Below, in pieces: positions 48,029 through 56,694 of a stretch of 64,000 nt of DNA. The notes beneath the pieces were generated by a model. The model was not told the origin of the DNA and did no database searches. It was given only the letters and a program-made list of their open reading frames with translations. Each line of letters opens with the position of its first letter. Position 1 is the first letter of the stretch. A program made the position numbers and the translations under genes. This stretch comes from Selaginella tamariscina (taxonomy: Eukaryota > Streptophyta > Lycopodiopsida > Selaginellales > Selaginellaceae), in contig PUQB01000890.1 of assembly GCA_003024785.1 (NCBI GenBank), positions 1 to 64,000 on the forward strand. The letters are read 5' to 3'.

Positions 48029-51000
48029 ATGGTGAGAGCTTCAAAACGTCTACTAGAGACTGCGCCTGATGAAGAGCCACGGGAAGAGAAGAGGATATCG
48101 AAGCAGAAGCGAGGCAAGAGAGGAGAACCATCTAATGTACCAAAGGAGGATCCTCCAGTGACTCAGTCTGGAGTAGTAGCAGTTGAGCAAGAACAGCCTC
48201 CACCAACAATCACAGATTTCCCGGAGAGCTCGTCGCAGTTGCCTCCTTCATCCGCTGAGGTTGCAGTCCTGAACGAGCAAGTGCAGATGACAGAGGCAGC
48301 TGAAGCTAGCGAGGACGACTTGGAGGAGGCAGTCAGCAAAAAGAGAGGCCGCGGGAAAGCTGATTCAAAAGGCAAGAAGGCGAAGAGCGATAAGGAGCCG
48401 AAGGAGTTATACAGCATACCGGCGAGCCTGCATTTGGAGAGCTCAGCAAACCTGCTCGACAAAATTACTATCAAGGGACTTGGTGATCCTCCTGATGTGC
48501 CCATCTGCAGAATACATTCCAACGAGGTGGTTCGACGAGTGAACCCAGGGGACTTGGACAGGCTGGTGTCATCGTTGAAGAAGGCTGGTTATCTACGCAA
48601 CACGGCCATGTTCATTCTGTCCATCGGAGATCGACTCACTGCTGAGGAGCTATCGGAGCTGTCGAAGGACACGATTCAGTACGAGCAGCACCGGTCTTTC
48701 GAGCAAGCTCTTACTCAGCCGGAGTACAAACAGTGGGCTTCAAGGCTCTCAAACAGGAAGTTTAGCTGTTGGGACGGGAACCATAGGCTACAGGCTTTGC
48801 AGAAGCTGTACCGAGAGGATGCAGAGGACAACCAGCGATGGGCTATTCGCGTTCGATCGAGTTTCATCTCCACGGAGAACCTCGACATTCTTCAATTGGT
48901 TTCGATGTTCCAATCGATTAACATGTGAGTATTTTCTTTTCTTTTTGTTAAGAGTTTAGACTTACAGTTTCGTTGAACAGATCTTCAGCAACATCTGTGG
49001 AAACAACGCTACCACATATTCTCCTCGCTGTAAAGGCGGTCTGCACTAGTACAGAAGGAACTCAGAAAATCCTCGAGTCACTCACGGAGGTTGATCGTCT
49101 TGAGGTGCGGAAGTGGAAGGAGAGTTCATCAGGAAAGACGGCTTGGCATCCTCTTCCGAACCTGATCTGCGCAAAGATACTTTTCAAGGTAACCTCCGAT
49201 TTAATTTATAGGAAAGAAATTTTTAACTTGTTCTATGTGCAGAACGAGATCGACGATGATCTCGACAGAGCAGTCACCAGTGCTAAGGGCAATCCACAGG
49301 TTGAGGTGAACCTGAAGCAGCTAGTATACAAGAAGCATGACAAGCGTATGCACAAGTTCCTCTCCATCATAGACCCAGACTTGGGGGAGGAGTGGTTCCA
49401 GAAGGTGACAAACATCTCTCATAAGCAGTGTCGCTGGATGGGCATTGAGAAGCTGTATGCGATGTCAAGGGCGAAGATTCCAAACATGCTGCGACTCCGA
49501 TACCTCAACAAGCTCACCCGTCTCGAATCCAAGGCAGAACAACAGACACTTGGGCTACCGGGCATGCAGGACAAAGAGTGGATCAAGTGGTTCACCTTGG
49601 ACTTATATTGGAAGGCTGTGCGCGAGGAAGCCATTCAGATCCTTAAGGGGTTGCGAGAGGATGGTGAAGAAGTTGGAACGGATGTCGACTTCATGAGCTG
49701 GTTTGACGAGATGAGAATTCGGAGCAAGTGCCTGGTCTTTCAGCCCTTCCATGACTGCATACGGTTCACTTATTCGATGGAGCCGAATGAGTTTCTGGAG
49801 CGTGAGGAATCTGCGCGTCGGATGATATGGAGGTAAGCTTTCAATCCAGCATTGCTACTGTCTGACTTTGTGTTGCAGGTTCATACTGGCGAAGCAAATG
49901 ACACCGTCCCATACGATGAAGCTGTGGACAGATCATACAAGCGAGCCTCACATGTGGTCGAAGAGCAGAGGAGCTCTAACACCGTTCGAACGGGAGCATG
50001 TTCCATTCTGGCTCGACTGTCCGTCGCAACAGCCACCAGCTTGGGAGAGCACACTATTCGACATGCACGCCAATGATCTACCAGCGATTCTTTGGGAGCC
50101 AGAAGAAGTAGAGGCTATCAAGAAGAGCAAGATGAAGAAGACGGTGCGGAAGACAACTACACCTGCAAAGGGATCGGGAGCGGGACCAAGCTCTTCTACA
50201 GCACCTCCGCCAGCATTCGACTTTACAATCAATGAGGTACAGCCACTTGTAGCTAGTTTGGACATCAAGGACGACCTGATGACCTTCATCCCGACCCTGG
50301 CTGCATCCCGTGGATCCTACGACCTAGCTGTGTGCGACATGGAGGAGATGAGCAGGTCTTTCTTCGAGCCAGGTGCTTCCCAGACAGAGGTGTACACCAA
50401 GCTCCGAGAACAGGTTGACAGACTACATACGGTTGAGTCACAAACGTTGTTCCAGGAAGTGGTAGGTGAATACGGCTTCAACCTCATCATCCTCGACTTG
50501 CCCAATGAGCTTGTATATGGAGGTGCTAGCATCAACAAGGACATTGTGCAGCTAGATCCGGTGAAGTTTGAGGAGGCCTTGCAGTTCAGTGGAATGCACT
50601 TGGCAGCGAGTGGTTTCATGGTCGTCTTCGCGAGTTCTCCTTCTGTTTCGGCGGTGATTCAGGCGGCTGCAGTAATCAACTTGGAGGTTGCAGGGACTTA
50701 CAGCGTCTACCGTGCACGAGGCTGGGGATACCGTGACAAAATTAAGGTAAGCTAGCTATTCAAGTTCAAGTTTAACTTGGTCTATGTGGCAGGATAACTT
50801 GTTAGTTCTCTTGGTGCTGCAAAGCTCTGAGAAGAAGTCGAAGAGGCCAAACCCTCTGGCGTTGACGAACACGATCCTCGTCGACACTGCCGACCGTTAT
50901 CAGGAGGCTTGGTAAGGAAGTGCTTTGCTATGTTTATCCTAATGGAAGATTGTGCAGGATTATGATTCAACCGAAGAGTGTTCGACTCATGCAGCTTTTG

Positions 51001-51255
51001 ATCGAGCGTCTCAGTAGACCTGGCGACCTAGTCTGGGATATTGGTTCCGGAACCGGGTCATCATTGTTAGCTGCCGTCGAGCTCGGAAGGAATATTATAG
51101 GAACCGAGAAGAGTTTCGAACTCTCTAGGTTGGCAACAAACAAGCTTGCAGAGAACATTAGACCAGAAGAGTTACCTACTCAAACACCTCCACGTCCAAG
51201 CGTAACTGGTGGTTCGAGAACTGCAGCTTTACTTAAGATGAAGAAGAAACTTTAG
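48029..51255 (+). CDS. ParB-like/DNA methyltransferase-like fusion protein (992 aa), intact
   Basis: Six exons: 48029-48924, 48981-49188, 49243-49832, 49879-50746, 50793-50911 and 50958-51255. They sum to 2979 nt with all GT-AG borders in phase, which validates the model. Residues 1-150 are disordered and basic (KQKRGKRG; KKRGRGK at 104-110), likely nuclear targeting. Residues about 162-299 resemble ParB/sulfiredoxin domains, with CWDGNHRLQALQKL (DGNHR at 249-253). The middle part is unrecognised. Residues 766-774 (LIILDLPNE) sit where beta-class methyltransferases have DPPY. Residues 899-944 (GDLVWDIGSGTGSSLLAA ... GRNIIGTE) match the AdoMet-binding motif. ParB-methyltransferase fusions are known from phages and bacteria. 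The altered DPPY leaves catalysis in doubt. Confidence 0.85.
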
Positions 51256-51271
51256 CTAATGTATATTGAGT

Positions 51272-51277
51272 AATAAA
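51272..51277 (+). terminator. Polyadenylation signal of the methyltransferase gene
   Basis: AATAAA 17 bp after the stop codon, followed by AT-rich sequence and an A-run. The same motif follows the gene in copies 1 and 3. Confidence 0.5.
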
Positions 51278-51337
51278 TTAAGCTAATATAAAAAAAAATT
51301 AAAAAGAAATACAACAGTTTTAATAGAATTCTTTTTT

Positions 51338-51363
51338 GCCGACTGAGGCCAATACTGCCGACC
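51338..51363. repeat. Right subterminal GCCGACTG motifs, MULE copy 2
   Basis: GCCGACTGAG (51338-51347) and a partial GCCGACC (51357-51363), next to the heat-shock-type array. Confidence 0.55.
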
Positions 51364-51383
51364 AGAAAGAATATTCCAAAATA

Positions 51384-51406
51384 TTCTAGAATATTCTTGA
51401 ATATTC
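51384..51406. promoter_or_regulatory. Five-unit heat-shock-element-like array, right end of MULE copy 2
   Basis: TTC-GAA-TTC-GAA-TTC with exactly two bases between every unit, a perfect extended heat shock element. A further GAA-TTC pair lies at 51369-51376. Its place is inside the terminal repeat, downstream of the methyltransferase gene. Confidence 0.65.
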
Positions 51407-51452
51407 GAGCCCAGGCCTCCTGGGCCCCAAGCCTCCAAAATGGCGACACCTC

Positions 51453-51461
51453 TCTTGTCTT
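51453..51461. repeat. Right 9-bp target duplication of MULE copy 2
   Basis: TCTTGTCTT, identical to 42973-42981. Confidence 0.88.
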
Positions 51462-51782
51462 CAGGTCCCGAGTCAGATACATAATGCTCATTAATTTCTA
51501 TATATACAAGACAGAATTTTTATAAGAATAACAAACAATAACCTTTATCTAGGTGCTATTCTGTCTGCAATTGTATACATATATGAAAGCTTACACACAC
51601 CAACATGCATTACTATTGGCCTCATCCACGCTCTGGTGTTTGAACTGGGACGCTTGTTAACTGATATTAAGTTCTTATTGCTTGGCACTTTGTGTTCCTC
51701 AGCTGTAGAAAGAGGACATCAGTATTATGTCTTACACACACACAAAACATGTAAATACGCACATACTCATAAGTATCATTAA
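51462..51782. other. Spacer between inverted MULE copies 2 and 3
   Basis: About 320 bp of AT-rich, non-coding DNA with short CA runs. It would be the loop of the 8-kb inverted repeat formed by the two elements. Confidence 0.6.
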
Positions 51783-51825
51783 GAGTGCCGCCATTTTGGA
51801 GGCTTGGGCCCAGAGGCCTAGGCTC

Positions 51826-51848
51826 GAATATTCAAGAATATTCTAGAA
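51826..51848. promoter_or_regulatory. Five-unit heat-shock-element-like array, left end of MULE copy 3
   Basis: GAA-TTC-GAA-TTC-GAA with exact two-base spacing, matching the right-end array of copy 2 in the opposite orientation. The pattern is conserved between copies although flanking bases differ. Confidence 0.65.
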
Positions 51849-51974
51849 TATTTTGGAATTCTTTCTAGTCGCCAGTATTGGCCTCAGTCGGCAAAAAAGA
51901 ATTTTATTAAAACTGTTATAATTTCTATCTTTTTTTTTTTATATTAGCTTAATTTATTACTCAATATACATTAG

Positions 51975-54900
51975 CTAAAGTTTCTTCTTCATCTTAAGTA
52001 AAGCTGCAATTCTCGAACCACCAGTTACGCTTGACGGGGAGGTGTTTGAGTAGGTAATTCCTCTGGTCTAATGTTCTCTGCGAGCTTGTTTGTTGCCAAC
52101 CTAGAGAGTTCGAAACTCTTCTCGGTTCCTATAATATTCCTTTCGATCTCGACGGCAGCTAACAACGATGACCCAGTTTCGGAACCAATATCCCAGACTA
52201 GGTCGCCGGGTCTACTGAGACGCTCGATCAAAAGCTTACATGAGTCAAACACTCTTCGGTTGAATCATCATCCTGCACAAACTTCCATTAGGATAAACAA
52301 AGCAAAGTACTTCCTTACCAACCTCCTGATAACGGTCGGCGGTGTCAACGAGGATCGTGTTCATCAACGCCAGAGGGTTTGGCCTCTTCAACTTCTTCTC
52401 AGAGCTTTGCAGCACCAAGAGAACTAACAAGTTATCCTGCCAATAGACCAAGTTAAACTTGAACTTGAATAGCTAGCTTACTTAATTTTGTCATGGTATC
52501 CCAGCCTCATGCACGGTAGACACTGTAAGTCCCTGCAACCTCCAAGTTGATTACTGTAGCCGCCTGAATCACCGCCAAAACAGAAGGAGAACTCGCGAAG
52601 ACGACCTGAAACCACTCGCTGCCAAGTGCATTCCACTGAACTGCAAGGCCTCCTCAAACTTCACCGGATCTAGCTGGACAATGTCCTTGTTGATGCTAGC
52701 ACCTCCATATACAAGCTCATTGGGCAAGTCGAGGATGATGAGGTTAAAGCTGTATTCACCTACCACTTCCTGGAACACCATTTGTGACTCACCCGTATGT
52801 AGTCTATCAACCTGTTGTTGGAGCTTGGTGTACACCTCTGTCTAGGAAGCACCCGGCTCGAAGAAAGACCTGCTCATCTCCTCCATGTCACACACAGCTA
52901 GGTCGTAGGATCACGGAATGCAGCCAGGGTCGGGATGAAGGTCATCAGGTCATCCTTTAGCTACAAGTGGCTGCACCTCATTGATTGTAAAGTTCGAATG
53001 CCGGCGGAGGTGCTGTAGAAGAGCTTGGTCCCGCTCCCGATCCCTTTGCAGGTGTGTTGTCTTCCGCATCGTCTTCTTCATTTTGTTTCTTCTTGATAGC
53101 CTCTACTTTGTCCGGCTCCCAAACAATCGCTAGTAGATCATTGCCGTGCACGTCGAATAGTGAGCTCTCCCAAGCTGGTGGCTGTTGTGACGGACAGTCG
53201 AGCAGAATGGAACATGCTCCCGTTCGAACGGTGTTAGAGCTCCTCTGCTCTTCGACCACATGTGAGGCTCACTTGTATGATCTGTCCACAGCTTCATCGT
53301 CTGAGCGGTGTCATTTCTTCGCCAGTATGAACCTGTAACACAAAGTCAGACAATAGCAATGCTGGAATGAAAGCTTACCTCCATATCATCCAACGTGCAG
53401 ACCCTCACGCTCCAGAAACTCATTCGGCTCCATCGAATAAGTGAACCGAATGCAGTCATGGAAGGGCTGAAAGACCAGGCACTTGCTCCGAGTTCTCATC
53501 TCATCAAACCAGCTCATGAAGTCGACATCCGTTCCAACTTCTTCACCGTCCTCTCGCAACCCCTTAAGGATCTGAATGGCTTCCTCGCGCACAGCCTTCC
53601 AATATAAGTCCAAGGTGAACCACTTGATCCACTCTTTGTCCTCCATGCCTGGTAGCCCAAGTGTCTGTTGTTCTGCCTTAGATTCGAGACGGGTGAGCTT
53701 GTTCAAGTATCGGAGTCGCAGCATGTTTGGAATCTTCGCCCTTGACATCGCATACAGCTTCTCAATGCCCATCCAGCGACACTGCTTATGAGAGATGTTT
53801 GTCACCTTCTGGAAACACTCCTCCCCCAAGTCTGGGTCTATGATGGAGAGGAACTTGTGCATACGCTTGTCATGCTTCTTGTATACTAGCTGCTTCAGGT
53901 TCACCTCAACCTGTGGATTGCCCTTAGCACTGGTGACTGCTCTGTCGAGATCATCGTCGATCTCGTTCTGCACATAGAACAAGTTAAAAATTTCTTTCCT
54001 ATAAATTAAATCGGAGGTTACCTTGAAAAGTATCTTTGCGCAGATCAGGTTCGGTAGAGGATGCCAAGCCGTCTTTCCTGCTGAACTCTCCTTCCACTTC
54101 CGCACCTCAAGACGATCAACCTCCGTGAGTGACTGGAGGATTTTCTGAGTTCCTTTTGTACTAGTGCAGACCGCCTTTACAGCGAGGAGAATATGTGGTA
54201 GCGTTGTTTCCACAATGTTGCTGAAGATCTGTTCAACGAAACTGTAAGTCTAAACTCTTAATAAAAAAAAAAGAAAATACTCACATGTTAATCGATTGGA
54301 ACATTGAAACCAGTTGAAGAATGTCGAGGTTCTCCGTGGAGATGAAACTCGATCGAACGCGAATAGCCCATCGCTGGTTGTCCTCTGCATCCTCCCGGTA
54401 CAGCTTCTGCAAAGCATGTAGCCTATGGTTCCCGTCCCAGCAACTGAACTTCCGGTTTGAGAGCCTTGAAGCCCACTGTTTGTACTCCGGCTGAGTAAGA
54501 GCTTGCTCGAAAGACTGGTGTTGCTCATATTGAATCGTGTCCTTCGACAGCTCCGATAGCTCCTCAGCAGTGAGTCGATCTCCAATGGACAGAATGAACA
54601 AGGCCGTGTTGCGTAGATAACCAGCCTTCTTCAACAATGACACCAGCCTGTCCAAGTCCCCTGGGTTCACTCGTCGAACCACCTCGTTCGAATGTATTCT
54701 ACAAATGGGCACATCAGGAGGATCACCAAGTCCCTTAACAGTAATTTTGTCTAGCAGGTTCGTTGAGCTCTCCAAATGCAGGCTAGCCGGTATGCTGTAT
54801 AACTCCTTCGGCTCCTTATCGCTCTTCGCCTTCTTGCCTTTTGGTCAGCTTTCCCGCGGCCTCTCTTTTTTCTCACTGCCTCCTCCAAGTCGTCCTCGCT

Positions 54901-55189
54901 AGCTTCAACTGCCTCTGTCATCTGCACTTGCTCGTTCAGAACTGCAACCTCAGTGGATGAAAGAGGCAACTGCAACGAGCTCTCAGGGAAATCTGTGATG
55001 ATTGGTGGAGGCTGCTCCTGCTCAACTGGTACTACTCCAGACTGAGTCACTGGAGGATCCTCCTTTGCTACATTAGATGGTTCTCCTCTCTTGCCTCGCT
55101 TCTGCTTCGATATCCTCTTCTCTTCCCATGGCTCTTCATCAGGCGCAGTCTCTAGTAGACGTTTTGAAGCTCTCACCATTTTGTAAACT
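51975..55189 (-). pseudogene. ParB-methyltransferase, MULE copy 3
   Basis: Minus-strand copy from the start at 55189 to the stop at 51975-51977. The first exon runs to 54285 and has a one-base loss near 54845. ParB-type CWDGNHRLHALQKL is kept. The middle exon (53386-54213 region) is open for 275 codons. The fourth exon carries several indels (52830-53260), including a stop just before the S-Q-T-E-V segment. The AdoMet motif reads DLVWDIGSETGSSLL, with the second G of G-x-G changed to E. Non-functional. Confidence 0.88.
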
Positions 55190-55255
55190 CTGGAAAGCAA
55201 ACACAAAGTCAATTGATTAGGAGACAAAATAAAAAAACAAACAAAGATGACTAAC

Positions 55256-56232
55256 CTTGTGGCTGCCGACTCAAGCTAGATGGTGCCGACCCTCTCAGTC
55301 GGCAGAGAGATATAGAAGAACAAATCTTGCCGACTGAGATAGTTGGTGCCGACCCTCTCAGACGGCACTGAAGAGATAATGGTGCCGACTGAGATAGGAT
55401 GGTGTCGTCCCTCTCAGACGGCACAAATGGGAAGACCCATTAACTGTTTAAAAGAAATACTTGAGCCGCAAAGAAAAAAATAAACTAATTCAAAATACCT
55501 TGTGGCTGTCGACTGAAGAAGGATGGTGCCGTCACTCTCAGTCGGCACAAATGGGAAGACACATTAACTCTAAAAAAAACATTGTGATACGGATACTTGA
55601 GCCGCAAAGAAAAAATAAACTAATTCAAAATACCTTGTGGCTGCCGACTGAAGAAGGATGGTGCCGTCACTCTCAGTCGGCACAAATGGGAAGACACATT
55701 AACTCTGAAAAAAAACATTGTGATACGGATACTTGAGCTGCAAAGAAAAAATAAACTAATTCAAAATACCTTGTGGCTGCTGACTGAAGAAGGATGGTGC
55801 CGTCACTCTCAGTTGACACAAATGGGAAGACCCATTAACTCTGAAAAAAGAAATACTTTAGCCGCAAAGCAAAATATAAACAAATTCAAAATATCTTGTG
55901 GTTGCCGACTGAACCAGGATGGTGCCGTCACTCTCAGTCGGCACAAATGGAAGACCCTATTCTCTGAAAAAAGAACATTGTCACGGATACTTGAGCCACA
56001 AAGAAAAAAATAAATAAATTGAAAATACCTTGTGGCTGCCGACTGAACTAGGATGGTGCCATCACTCTCAGTCGACACAAATGGAAGACACATTAACTCT
56101 GAAAAAAAAACATTGTGAATGGATACTTGAGCCGCAAAGAAAAAAATAAATAAATCGAAAATACCTTGTGGCTGCCGACTGAAACAGGATGGTGCCGTCA
56201 CTCTCAGTCGGCACAAATGGGAAGACCCTATA
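55256..56232 (-). repeat. Exon-like repeat array, MULE copy 3
   Basis: About eight units of roughly 130-140 bp on the minus strand, with the same inverted repeats and splice-like borders as copy 2. The upstream-most unit is missing, replaced by 'ataccgggatctgccg' near 56299. Unit sequences have diverged in parallel, and some inverted-repeat arms are mutated. Confidence 0.85.
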
Positions 56233-56694
56233 TCTCTGAAAAAAGAACATTGTGACACGGATACTTGAGCCGCAGAAAAAAAATAAATAAATCGAAAATA
56301 CCGGGATCTGCCGTAGTGGAAACAGATCTGAGATTGAAAAACCCTAGCCGCAGTGGAAACAGTAAACCCTATCTACCAAAAACCTAGCCGCAATGAAAAC
56401 AGTGAACCCTACGGAATAAATGTGACATTAATATTTAGGGTTTATTTTAAAATATGTGAATAATTGGTAAATGTGAAGATATTTCAAATCATAAAAGGTA
56501 GTAATTAAATTAAATTGGTGATACTAAAGAGGACATCATTAAGAACACTGTGAGCTGGGCAGCGTAGAATTAATTATATACAAACGTGTATTCACGTTTA
56601 TTATCAACGATTGTAATTTTTTTTTGGCGAGGGAAAGTGTGTTTAATCTTTTGCTTTGCTTTTCTAAACCACCGAGCTTTCTCCTTGCATTGTC
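56233..56694. promoter_or_regulatory. Divergent promoter region, MULE copy 3
   Basis: Counterpart of 46351-46848 with the same telo-box-like motifs; partly deleted at the array side. Confidence 0.5.

Larger units (their letters stand above)
42982..51452. mobile_element. MULE copy 2: complete 8.5-kb element
   Basis: An 8471-bp element bounded by a perfect 9-bp target duplication, the Mutator hallmark. Ends are imperfect inverted repeats: GGGTCTCGGCGAAAAGGAGG on the left and, read inward from the right, GAGGTGTCGCCATTTTGGAG, each continuing with a CAGGAGGC block. Inside are a minus-strand transposase pseudogene (43196-46350), a divergent promoter region, an exon-like repeat array and the intact plus-strand ParB-methyltransferase gene. 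Both subterminal regions carry GCCGACTG motifs and heat-shock-type arrays. This is the best reference copy. Confidence 0.92.
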
